Made by a program: the position numbers and the translations under genes
Shown here: one piece after another, positions 22,501 to 33,499 of the stretch
Layout: the number at the start of each line of letters is the position of its first letter
Position numbering within the stretch: position 1 is the stretch's first letter
NCBI GenBank assembly: GCA_015680685.1
Contig: MNCI01010021.1
Location: forward strand, 442,683 to 506,682
Origin: Gnetum montanum
Taxonomy: Eukaryota > Streptophyta > Gnetopsida > Gnetales > Gnetaceae
Reading direction: 5' to 3'
Length of the DNA stretch: 64,000 bases
The notes under the pieces: generated by a model
Seen by the model: only the letters and a program-made list of their open reading frames with translations
The model's database searches: none
What the model was told of the DNA's origin: nothing

Positions 22501-23676
22501 AAGTTTGGTATTTGTCTTGATGCTTAACTATATTTGTTTTGCCACTCTTATAATGGTGTCAAACTATGGCGAATTTGAGTTAATTCAATTATTGATTGTT
22601 TATTGTGAAATTATGCATGCCACTTGATTTTGAATTTTTTGTATGCATAAATGTTTTAAAATAGATACATGGCTTATGGAGTGGTGCTTGGCTTGGAGTT
22701 TATAGTATTATGGATAGTTGGGTGTTTTTATCTCTTTTGCTTATTTTTTCCACTTTGAAAATAGTGTCAAAAATGTTTATGGGATGAAGAATCCAAACAA
22801 GAGTGAGCAGGCTGTGAGGTGCTTCGGCCTTTATCCTTGAAAGATAGGTTGAGAAAGGTCCCTAGGCCACGTGGCAGAAAGCGCCCCACCTACAAGGGTG
22901 GATCCCATGCTTTGGAATAGTAGCTAATAAGGTTGAGAAAAGTGTGGAATAGCCTCTATGTTCCCTACATGGGCTCTCTACGGCCAGTATTCCCAGTATA
23001 GCTCTTGCATTATTATCTGTATTTTCTGATAGGATAGCTCCATCACATAACCTTTATATTGATAGCCACATTTGTGTTCTAGTATGAGAATAAAGTTGTG
23101 TATTATTAATATTTCTAAAATAATTAATGTTTATTGTCATATTTTTAAGAAATGTTACAATTTGCTAATTTGTTTTAGAAACAATTAATTTTATACATAA
23201 TTTTTTGCATATATTTATAAAGTGACATTGATATATGCATAGTTTTTTTGCATAAAATTTATAACTAGTGTTCTATATAATTTTGTATAATTAGAGAGTA
23301 GTCACAACATCTTTAATTGTGCAAAATTATATATTAAGAGATTTTGATCACATAAGGTAAATAAACATAAAATTGTGATTAATTATATGTAATATAATAG
23401 ATTTTATCCAACAGGAATTTTTGTTATATTTAATATGATTAATTAGAATGATGTATTAAATTATTTTTCTTAATTTTCCCACAGGGATTACGAAAAGGGA
23501 TATAATTTCATCATAAGGATATATGAATTTGTTTGAATTAAAATTTTGCCCATAGGCAATTTTATGTCATTTGATTCATACATGTGCATTATTTATATTG
23601 GTAAACATGTCATATAGTATTTTAACCTCAAATTTAATAACATAAGCATGTTTTAATTTATGCAATTATACAACCT
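22501..23676 (+). other. C3 leader, about 1.2 kb without a gene
   Basis: Sequence between the primer site and the first gag ATG. Mostly AT-rich, except a less AT-rich patch (about 22800-23000) with the perfect palindrome GCCACGTGGC (22866-22875), a G-box-like motif. No open frame of interest was found. Such a long copia leader is unusual and may hide another decayed insertion. Confidence 0.5.
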
Positions 23677-23758
23677 ATGAACTGCTCTAATTTTAAATGT
23701 GACATTCCTAAATTAAAGGGTGATAATTATAAGGTGTGGAAGGAGATGACTTTCCTTC
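23677..23758 (+). pseudogene. C3 gag start, interrupted by G3
   Basis: ATG at 23677 begins a typical copia gag N-terminus (a DIPKLKGDNYKVWKEM block), which runs in frame to CCTTC (23754-23758). The G3 LTR then starts. C1 and C2 gag resume in frame from the same CCTTC on the far side of G1 and G2. Confidence 0.85.
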
Positions 23759-24695
23759 TAGTGAGTACTGAATATACCCTTACGTTCAACCATACGAATC
23801 ACAAAGTGGTCACATGCGATCTAGTCGAATTTTGTGGACTCTATAGTTTTCATTACACTAGTCTTCTAGGAAGTGAATCTTACCCTAATGGTCATTCATT
23901 CTCTTTCCAATTACACTTGTGATGCATAAGGATATGGTTAAGTGTAATCGGGGCATATGTTTTTTATATGTTATCTTTTATATTCCTTTGTGCTTAGAGT
24001 TGAGAGATGAAGTAATTTAATAACTAATTTAATTTAACTACTTAACTAATTTCTAACTAGTCTTAACATAAGCATTTGGTCCCTACATGTACTAAACCCA
24101 TGTGTCCATTGCTGGGTTACCAAGCGCTATGCTACTAGGTGCACCAAGAAATAATGTTGCTAGGATTACCAAGAGAATATGTGTTTATACTTGAAGCAGT
24201 CATACTTATGTGTTTAATCTATTTAGCTTAAATAATTAATTAATTGCTAAATTCTAATTTAGCTAAATTAATTACAGATTTAATGAAAATAATGAATGCA
24301 TAAATAAATCATTAATCTATTCTAAGTGCTGTAAGGTTTGATCAAAAGGTTTGTCTTTATTACCATACACACTTATGTAGTTTAGGTACAACAGTGTTCG
24401 AATAAAGATTCATATACTTTTTGACTCCTCTTGCGAGCACTTAGATAAATATTCTAACTTTCAAATGGAAAAACTGTAAGAGATCTACTACTACTACTGT
24501 GACTAGACCCTTTATAAACATGGTTGTGAGCTTGTATTTATAGTTTTTATTATAGGGCTACATTGATGAGGCCTTGTAGATGTAGTAAACACTATGTTGA
24601 TGTGGCCCCATTGACAGGGCAACACCACAGACCCCATCAATGGGGCAACACCAAGTAAATGGGGCCCCATTGACATGACACTTTGATGCTCATCA
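23759..24695 (-). repeat. G3 3' LTR (937 bp)
   Basis: Collinear with the G1 LTR. The left end TAGTGAGTACTG aligns with TGATGAGTAGTG in G1, and the right end is CTCATCA. The left flank CCTTC (23754-23758) equals the right flank of G1 and G2. A polypurine tract is adjacent on the right, which shows it is the 3' LTR of a minus-strand element. Confidence 0.87.
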
Positions 24696-24704
24696 TACCC
24701 CCAC
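24696..24704 (-). other. G3 polypurine tract
   Basis: The minus strand reads GTGGGGGTA directly before the LTR start TGATGAG. G4 has ATGGGGGTA in the same place (63784-63792). It would prime plus-strand DNA synthesis. Confidence 0.75.
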
Positions 24705-24899
24705 AACTGAATGAAAACTTATCCTCGAGTTCCTTTACAAAATTAGAAAATTATGGAATTATAGATTGACTCTTGACATAACAAAATGACATGACAAAAC
24801 TAAGTGCCCAATTGTACAAATCAACACATTACAAAAATTGTGGTGTTTATGACACAAAATTGAAAATCATAACATCATTACATAAAATTGGATAGCACA

Positions 24900-27826
24900 T
24901 ATTTTGATGGCATGAAGGCAATGGAGAAGATCAGATAGTCCTAGGTAGTGTAGGCTCCTAAGGTTCTAAAGGACCTTCATTAGCTTCGGGCATGTGCGAT
25001 GGTTGAGGCAGCTGTGGCTATCTTGCTGTAATTGTAACTTCTGGTGAAAGGTGAAAGGCATCTAGTAATGCCTTCGTCTTCTCCTCCTTACTCTAAGTAT
25101 CATTCATAGTTCATGCAACATCATCAATGTGGGCTAAAATGGGGATATCCCATGGACAAGGCATTACTAGGAACAACTCTTTTACATTGACAAACCAAGT
25201 AGCGAATTGTTTGTGTTTGACATCGAACAGCCTGACTACATTTTGCAGCTCCTAATAGTCATTCATCCTTCTAGCTAGGTTCTTGTTGGTAGATCTTTGA
25301 TTAGTGTATTTGCCCTTGAGAACATTGAGTTCAACGTTTGCCACAACAAGCTTTTCGTTGGTGTCTTTGTGATGCTTGAACTTGACCTTGTACAATAAGT
25401 ATGAGCTGGCCACTTATTTCTCGAGTTCAAACCACGATCATCCACTAGTCAACATGGCCAAATTTGCATATCAAAGATTTGTGAGATCCATGTATTTCAT
25501 CATCTCCTGAATCTATAACTCCATGCATATTTCTACCTTGTTGTAGGCATCTATCCCATCAATGATAGGTTATCATAATTCTCTTTCTTGCTGAAGTTGC
25601 TGGAGGGTTTTATTTCCTTTTATCTTCATCAACTGGATGTGTTTTTCATTCATCTCTTTCTGTAGACCAACCTATTCTCTATAATGATTCTTGACTCTCT
25701 GAAATTTGAGAGTGTTTGATTTCCAGGTGGCTACCTTGATCATAGTCTTCTAGTAAAGGGCTTGGACCTCCTCGATGGAGAGGCTTCTATTATCTGCTAC
25801 CAATCTTCTTAGCTCTGTGTTTACTCTAGTCAATTTCTCTTACTATTAATGGATGAATTTGGTTAATTACTGTTTATGCCCATCAACATTTCATAGGTAA
25901 TGGTTCACTACGATCAATTGTACATTCTCTTAGTGGGTTTGATCTAATGCCTTTTGAATTTTGTGCTATGTGACCTCTACTAAGGATCGGTAGAACACCA
26001 CTATTTCCATTGCACTCTCAACCCCTTTTAGTCTAGTGTGACACTGTTCAATAGCTTCATCTCTTGTCAATGCTAGATTGAGAAATGTAGGGTTGGAAAT
26101 TTGCGCTTTTCATTTGGCAACTTTAGTAACCAAGCATTTTTTTAGCTCCTTAGTTGTTTCAAGTTGCCCTTTTAAGCTGATGTTTTTGCTCCTTGCCTCA
26201 TGTAGCTTTGACTGGGTTGTAGTAATATTGTTTAGAAGATCAAAGACATCCAGAAGTGATTACCTTATTTCCACCAGTCAATCTAATAGTTCTTCATGTT
26301 GTGCTACATTTATTTTGTTGCTTGTTGTTCCTGTGGACATCTACACATCCTTGAATGTAGTGGTGTCTAGTACAGATGATGCAGGTGCATCAAGGATTTT
26401 GACTATTTTGTTAACAACCATCTCTGCTACCGTCTCTTGCCCTTGGTGATGCATCACTAATACTGTTGCCCCCTCACCTTTCTTCAAGTACATTGAGAAG
26501 GTCATGGTGTTCTTAGAAATTTCTGGGAGTGGCTGCTACTTTATGAGAGATACTGTAACCTTTCTAGTGCTAGGATTTGACCTCGTGAGCAACTACATTC
26601 TTTGGGTTGAGAAAATGGATCCACCTTCACTCATCAAGCTAATTTTTTAGGCCATCTCATTTAGGTGACTCATTGATGGTCTATACATAGATGGGTCCCT
26701 ACCACTCATGCCTACTTGTTACTCTTGTTCACTCAAAAATCATTCTTGATATTCATGTAATTATTGGGTTGTTTTAGCCATGTCTGGCATAGTTGTTTGA
26801 GTGGTAGGTGAAGGTGGTGGTTGCTGCTCCACTTCTTGAATGATCATTGTAGGCATACTCTCTTTCATCATCTCCATTCAATTAGCTACCAGAGAATGCT
26901 TGATAGCATTATTTGTATAACGAATTATTCCTTCCCTATGATAGAGTTTTCTAGTGAGACATGGGAAGGGGAGTGCCTTACTTCCATGTTCATTTTCTCT
27001 AAACTGCTTGTCCATCTCTAGATAGATTAACTGTGAAAGGTTAAAATGGAATTTCTCACTCAAAGTAGCACATGTATAGGTAGAAAAGGTGGAGACTTTG
27101 CTTGGCCTCACCATGGGATTGAGGTAGAAGGATGCAATCTTGTAGTGGATCCTTTCTATTGGTGTGAGTGCATCAAACTCCTTACGGTTGACACCATAGC
27201 ACAATCGCATCCATTCTTTCTTAATATTGGGGTTTACCTACATTGGAATCTTAGTGAGACTCGCCCTTGTTTCTAGCAACCTGAGCACTTTTGCAATGGC
27301 ATGCATTGAGTAGGAAACTAAGATGTACTTAATTTTGACCATTGAACTAGTCTACTTGTTGTTCCAGAATAAAAATGTCTCTCTCATGTACCACTCCCTA
27401 ATGGAAGTGATGATTAGCCACATGGGAGAGGCCTTCAGTTGGTCTTACTCTTCTTTTGATGCTTGCTCCAGGAAAGGGTCAAATTCTAACTCCTGGAGCA
27501 TTTATTTTTAGACCTCCCCTAATTTGATATGATTCAGGCAAGCTTCTATTAAGGTCACCTTGAGATTTTCTTGTTGAGCTAGTGCATCATCCTAGTGGGA
27601 GTGTTCTGTTGCTGCTGCTGGTTTTGGAATCTATCAAATAGATTCCACCTTGGCCTCTTCCCTAAGAGGACCTATGGTGTGAGTTTCAAGTGGTTCTTCT
27701 TGGGCCTATTCTTGGCCCCTTTCAATTCTAGGTTGTTTCTCCCTTGGTTGAGATGGTCGTGCTTCCTACATGTGCTTCCCTTTTAAAGTTTTGAATACTT
27801 TCTCTCATTAGTTAGTTACACTTTGG
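24900..27826 (-). pseudogene. G3 additional 3' ORF (env-like position), broken
   Basis: Lies between pol and the 3' LTR, where Athila-type elements carry an env-like or unknown ORF. In reading order it has a Pro/Gln-rich start after a possible splice acceptor (CCTTAG at about 27827); an open stretch (27210-26878) with PSKVSTFSTYTCATLSEKFH and ALPFPCLTRKLYHREG blocks, which resembles the putative plant transposon protein domain seen in such elements; then a long Lys/Glu/Gln-rich, coiled-coil-like part (about 26750-25250) and a Pro-rich end near 25000. No signal peptide or membrane segment is seen, so a true envelope role is not supported. Many stops. Confidence 0.6.
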
Positions 27827-28027
27827 CTAAGGTTGAACCATGGTAGGTTAACTATTTTATTAATTATTTCTTGTAAATGTTACCGAAGCTTATTGGGAAG
27901 GTTTAACTCTTGTAATTTAGTGTTTAATAGTTGAGTTTTTAGTTAAAATTTTGTGGGAGTTAGAAAAATGGTGAAAATGTTTCTGTTAAAAATGACATAT
28001 TTGTGGCTCCCACAACAAAGAGCTTAC
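27827..28027 (-). other. G3 candidate intron before the 3' ORF
   Basis: On the minus strand a donor CCGGAG|GTAAGCTCT (GT at 28027-28026) is followed about 200 bases later by the acceptor-like CCTTAG (27831-27826). Both ends align with the G4 donor (61074) and acceptor (61366). The donor with seven following bases is conserved in both copies, despite heavy decay elsewhere. Confidence 0.5.
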
Positions 28028-28174
28028 CTCCGGTAGCTGCAAGGTTGAAGAACAGAGTGATTTGGATAAATGGTTAGGAAGTTATGGGCTATGGAAGGTT
28101 CTAGGCTCTGAAAAGTTGAAAAACTCCCTTGGAATTTGTGAGAAAATGTAAAAATTTCTAGGTGGGGTTGCACA

Positions 28175-28290
28175 TATATATAGAATTTTTTCACTATGTT
28201 GACAAGGCAGTGTATATGGGGCCTCATATACGCATCTACTCCATCGATGAAGCCTTGTATATGGAGCCCGTAGGAAAAATTTTGAAATTT
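28175..28290 (-). promoter_or_regulatory. G3 candidate internal promoter
   Basis: The minus strand shows a TATATATA box (28182-28175), preceded by GATG/GGCC-type units: CTTCATCGATGG, GAGGCCCCATAT and GTCAACATAGTG. The last of these also occurs in the LTR of this family (ATCAACATAGTG in G3 itself). The exon that follows (28170-28028) aligns with 60930-61073 in G4, for example through ACCTTCCA and ACCATTT blocks. Confidence 0.5.
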
Positions 28291-29930
28291 GAATATCTTA
28301 AAAAAATACAAGGAATGTTTCAATGAATTTGGGATCCATGGAGTCTCAAAAAAGCCAAGAATATGATGAAATCATTAAAGAGGATCTCTGAAAGCTCAAA
28401 AATTCAAAAATTTGATGGAGAATGTGTCTATTGAACAAAATATGTAAAGGAGCACATGGTTTGATGTAGAAGATGGGTGTACAAAAGATTTTGATTGTAA
28501 GAATGCCTAAGGGTAAGGTACTTAACAAACCCAACCAAGAGATATGCAAGTGGATACTCCCCATAATGGGCACATGCCTTGTTTGCCCTTGCATAACCTC
28601 AACCTAAGGAGTCCATGGGCCACATAGGTGACTAATGGTCGAAGGAAGTTAAGGACCAAACCCAGAAGATTCTACCTAAGAACTTAAGCATGTCAAAGCA
28701 AGACACTGAATTAAGAACATGGACACTAGTAATGAGGTGAGTTATGGACAACATGGACAGATAATGGAGAAAGTGGAATGTAATTCTGAATTGAGATCAT
28801 AAGAAGTCCCTTGTGAAGTTTTGTGTTTAAAATGACCTAAGAAGATCCATCCTTAGTCTAGAGAAAAACCAACCTCTTTTAGTGGCTTCACATCACCACT
28901 CCAAAACCAATCCATCCCCTTGAGACATAAGAGTACTCCCATAGAACAATCATCATTCCATAAAAACAAGAAAAGGGAAGTAGGAAGTGAGAGAGGGCCT
29001 TAGTTAGAGGGGGCCTTTAAGCATGGGAAACAGGTCTTTCTAGTCTCATAACTAGTGCTTATAGCCCATTTATTTGTCTAAGGGGTGTGGCTTGAATTTC
29101 CATCATGTGTGTGTTTTTTCTTTTTTTTTGTTTGTTTGTTTATTTTTTCTTTCTCTCTTTTTCTTTTGGGTGGGAACAACATTATGCAAAGACTTTATTT
29201 GACTTCTTGTTATTGGTCGACATGGAATAGTAAGAAGTCTATGAAAACACTTAAGCACCCAAGTAAGTAGAAGAGTACAAAGAGTATTCAGTCCCCTTGA
29301 AGTCACACCTTGTGCAAACCTTTGAATCTTTTTCAATTCCAGAAACTACCAAGGTCACCAATTTATTAAAAGTTTATTTAATAAAAGGGATCTCAAACTT
29401 CCAAAACAAGAAAAACCATAGAGTTTGTGAATGGGTGGATGTCATGGACTCACTGCTTGTTTCGTGAAAAAGAAACCATGACTTAGCCATCATTACAAAA
29501 ATTCAAAAATAGAAACTAGACATTGGCAAACAAAACATTGAACACAAACCACCATTACTAGTAGCTACAACACCACTATGTCTTGTTGGCATAAAGCATG
29601 TTTAGAAAAAATTTGAAAATCACACTCAAACAAAGTAAAATATATAAGAAAGTGTAAAATATTCAAGAAAGATGTAAATGTACTAACGATGATGTAAAAC
29701 AAAAAATGGTGTAAAATAAAAAAAAGTTTGAAAATCAAAAAGGTGTAAAATAAATCACTTACAAAATCAAAAATGTAGAAAATAAAAAGTAAAAAAACTA
29801 AGAAGCCATATGGATGATTAGCATGGATGGCCATCTCCCCCATGACTGAGTTGGAAGGAGGAGATCCAAAAAATTGAGTGTGGTTATTTATCTGTTGAGG
29901 TATTTGTTGCACTGGCCTGCTGAGGCTCAT
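28291..29930 (-). other. G3 spacer between integrase and internal promoter
   Basis: About 1.6 kb with no supported gene; its counterpart in G4 is 59225-60850. It includes a pyrimidine run on the plus strand (29108-29168) and, on the minus strand, a T-rich tract just after the pol end (29800-29600) whose translation looks falsely hydrophobic. Confidence 0.55.
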
Positions 29931-31150
29931 GGAAAGGCTTTACCTATTAAATGTTGATCAACTAATTTTTATTTGGGCTCTGAGGTTTGTATATGATCAT
30001 GGCCCCAGAAGAAAAGGTTTTGTTAATTATATAAGGTTCTTCCCACAACATTTGAAATTTAGTTTTTTTAGGTACATGTATGGGATTCTAGTAAAGGACC
30101 TTATCTTCTGGTTGAAATTTTACTTTTTGTATTCTAAGGTCATGTTATTCTTTACTAAATTCCTTATGCACTTCATTCAAGGATAGGGCTACTAATTGAT
30201 TTTTGTCTAGCATGATGAGGTTGATTCGTCTTTCTTTTTGTGCTAGACTTAGGTTAAGATTCATATCATAGGCTATTGAGAGTGTATGGAGCTCAAATTG
30301 GATTGGAAGCATTGGGAGTTTCCCATACACTAACTCATAGGAAGAGTAACCAATAGGAATTTTTTATGTTGAGTGGTAGGCCCAAAGAGCATCGTTGAGT
30401 TTTTTGCTTCAGTCTCTCTTATATTTGCTAATTGTTTTTATTAGAATCTTTATGATCTCCTTGTTAGTTACCTCTACTTGATCGTTGGCTTGGGGGTAAT
30501 AGGGTGTTGTTAATTTATATTCAACCCCTAAGTGTTGCATGATTTTTCAAAAAGTGGCACCTATAAAATGAGTTCCATTATTAGAAATAAATGTGGTACC
30601 CCAAACCTATTTACAACATTTTGTTGTATAAATTGAGTAGTAGTGGATGATGTACAGTTAGTGGCTACTATTGATTTTGCCCATTTGGTATAGTAGTAGC
30701 GATGACAATTATGTATGCCTTCCCATTAGACATGGATGTGATAGAACCCATGAAGTCAATGCCCCATATGTCAAAGGGCTCTAGTAGTTGAATCCATTGT
30801 TGAGGACCCTCCATTCATGTTGTTATCCCACCATCTCATTAACAATGTTAACAGGATCAGATAAATTGGTGGATGTCCCTAAAGATTATGGGCCAATGGT
30901 ATCCTACCATCAAGATTTTTATGGTTGTGCATCTCCCAAAATAATGGCCTTCATAGGGGCCTTCATGAGCATGTTGGAGAACTCTCAATTAATCTACATC
31001 AAGGACACACCAACGAACTAGGCCACTGACACACACCTTGTAAAGGTGTCCATTGATTTCCATGAAGTACTTAGCCTGATGAAGAAATTGTTGTTTCTTC
31101 TTGTAGTCTAGATCTTTTGGCATCTCTTGAGTGAGAAGATAAGTGAGGAT
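29930..31150 (-). pseudogene. G3 integrase, broken
   Basis: Counterpart of G1 1-1060. The C-terminal region is open at 30330-30145 (QFELHTLSI, LNEVHKEF). The core between about 30790 and 30480 carries frameshifts and lost residues, and the zinc region lies near 31140-31000. It is more decayed than G1 in the core but extends to the true 3' end of pol near 29930. Confidence 0.78.
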
Positions 31151-31289
31151 GCCATCACACCATTTTAGTTCTATAGGTATTTATTCATTTATTGCAGTGG
31201 CAAAAAGTAGTTTGTTAGGAAACAAACTAGATAATAGGCTTTCCTCCTCTTTATTATCGCATTGCAATCGAGACAAGTGGTTAGCGACC

Positions 31290-31760
31290 ACATTCTTAGT
31301 TCTTTTTTGATCTACCATTGTAAGATCGAATTCTTGCAAGATCACGAGCCACTATATGATATGGGGGCTCACTATTGGCTTATTCATAAGCAAATGACAT
31401 TGTGATCAGTGTGCACAAATACTTTATATTCAAGCACATATTATCTAAACTTTTTTAGAGCATACACCACTGTCATTAGTTCTTTTTCCATGGTGGTGTA
31501 ATTTAATTATGCATCCACAATGCTTCTACTTACATAGTGAATGTAATATGGACATTTCTTATCATCCAACTCTATAAGTACAACTCTAAAGACATAGTTA
31601 AATGCATCTGTTATGATATGAAATGGTCTAGAATAGTCAAGTGCTAATAGAATTGGAATGTCTACAAGATTTTTTTTAAAGCTTTGAAATGCATTCTCAC
31701 ATTCCTTAGTCTAGACGAAAGAAGCATCTTTTTTTTTAGCTCGACCAATAGCATTGTGAT
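31290..31760 (-). pseudogene. G3 RNase H domain, broken
   Basis: Aligned with 1190-1657 of G1. HxDH-type and NKP blocks are recognisable around 31400-31370, and the MEKEL-like start near 31490. A codon-size deletion (near 31392) and frameshifts break the frame. Confidence 0.7.
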
Positions 31761-31899
31761 CTTAGAGAAATTCTCTATGAATTGTTGGTAGTAACTAGTG
31801 TGTCCAAGGAATTATTGAACATCTTTGATAGTTTCTAGTTGGTGAGTAATTTCTTGGATGATCCTTATCTTTCTAAGGTCTACCTAGATCCCTTCCTTG

Positions 31900-32480
31900 G
31901 TGATTCTAAGCCCTAGTACTATGCCTTCCTAGACCATTAGATGGCTCTATTACCAATTGAACCTAAGGTTTGTTGCAACACATATTTTTAGTACTTGTTC
32001 AAGGTGGTCTAGGATTTTCTCAAATGTAGCCCCATAGGTAGAGAAGTCATCCATGAAGGCTTCTACTCCACTACCAATCTGTTGTTGGAAAATACTAAGG
32101 ACTAAGCATTGAAACGTGGTAAGATAATTGCATAGACCAAAAGGCATCTTACGATATGCAAAGGTTTCCTAGGGACTTTTGAATGTTGTTTTGGCCTAAT
32201 CTTTGGGTGTAATCTAGATTTGATTATAGCTACTATAACCATCTAGAAAATTATAATAATAATGTCTAGAAATGGTGTCCAACACCTAATCAATGAATGA
32301 CAATGGAAAATGATATTTGAATGTTGCCATGTTTAATAGCCTAAAGTCAATGCAAACTTGTCCTTTGCCATCTCTTTGGCACTATGATGAGTGAACTAAC
32401 CCACTTGCTATCTACAATTGGGTAAATGAACCTTTCCTTAAGGAGTTGCTTAATCTTCTCTTTGACAATTTGTTTTAATT
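31900..32480 (-). pseudogene. G3 reverse transcriptase, broken
   Basis: Open at 32147-31950 with MPFGLCNYLTTFQ, SIFQQQIGSGVEAFMDDF and NLRFNW, so the MDD catalytic box is intact. The fingers part (32480-32150) holds stops. Confidence 0.82.
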
Positions 32481-32599
32481 TTGGATTCAACCACTATTGT
32501 AGTTTCCTCCTTACTTCATGGATGGATCAATGTAAATGTGATGTTGGCATATCCGGGGATCAATTCTAGTGAGTTTAGGATATGGCGAAGCAAAGGTTA

Positions 32600-33480
32600 T
32601 TGGCCATTTTTTACCACTTCCAACAATTTTTCTTTCTGTCTAGGAGTAAGTTTGACATTAAGTATAACTAGCTTGTCATTTTCCAAGAATGCATATTCCA
32701 AGTTGATAGGTAAAGTTTTCAGCTTAAGGGGCTACTATTTAAAATTCTCAAGGATCTCCAACTCTTCCCAATTGGTATTAGCATTTTCATCATTAGATAT
32801 TTGGTGATGAACTTGCTCAAGTTCATCCATGCTTGTGACATAGGCGCATGTCAGCCTCTTAGTAGGTTCCATGCACATTGTGCTGCTATTAAAATTAGCG
32901 ATTAGCCACTAGGTGTCCTCTTTTTTTGTGGCTACTACATACATACACCTTTGAATATCTACTTCTTGTGCATACTACTTGCATGTAGAAAGAGATGTTC
33001 ATTTTACTGCCCAGATTTTTTGCACACAATTGTACCCTGTATTGTTGTACGTGATGCACGGAGCTCATCTCCTCTCGATCTTTCTAAATGCATTTTCCTT
33101 TGATATCTCCATGGAAAGATCTATGATGTCCATTCATGCATTTATAGTAGTTAACCATGCCCTTCCCATAATGATTAGAAAGCCCCCCTTGCAATTCTTG
33201 ACCTTAATCACTAGGAAGTTGGAAGAATAAGATCATCCATAGATAGTGGTCATAATGTCTTTGACCAATCCCAATAAAATAGTGATGGATTGGTCTACCA
33301 ATTCCAATCTAATATTGCTCTTCTTAAGAGGTGGTAGGTTCCATGTAGTATACATCTCATGAGAAATCAAATTCACACCAGAACCTGAATTAAGAAGAGC
33401 CTTACACAGTTCATTCCCAGTAATCTATAAATAGATAAGAGGGCTTTTAGGATTAGCTAATTTCCTAGGAAGGTTGCTAG
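32600..33480 (-). pseudogene. G3 protease and linker, broken
   Basis: Equivalent to 2569-3420 in G1. The protease active site reads ALLNSGSGVNLISHE (around 33395-33378 on the plus strand), with the catalytic Asp changed to Asn, while the Gly lost in G1 is kept. The linker with ELEILENF-type residues is near 32770-32640. Confidence 0.72.
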
Positions 33481-33499
33481 CCTATATCCAATTAGATAC

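Larger units (their letters stand above)
21962..23758 (+). mobile_element. C3: Ty1/copia element, 5' part only
   Basis: Plus-strand copia of the same family as C1/C2, inserted in the T LTR: 5' LTR, primer site, a long leader and the first gag codons up to the G3 insertion. The rest of the element is missing and was presumably lost in the deletion that also removed the G3 5' LTR and part of the T LTR (breakpoint near 36076). Confidence 0.85.

Noticed and set aside
26078-26449. 123-codon plus-strand frame
   Set aside because: Antisense to the Lys/Glu-rich part of the G3 3' ORF; no domain and no counterpart sense in G4.
24900-27826. Calling the G3/G4 3' ORF an envelope gene
   Set aside because: Position fits, but no signal peptide, membrane anchor or fusion-peptide-like segment can be seen; the protein is charged and coiled-coil-like. 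Left as unknown function.
29565-29930. Hydrophobic, membrane-like frame after G3 pol (and 59249-59452 in G4)
   Set aside because: The hydrophobicity comes from T-rich low-complexity DNA just after the pol end; the first residues are the pol tail. No consistent start or domain.
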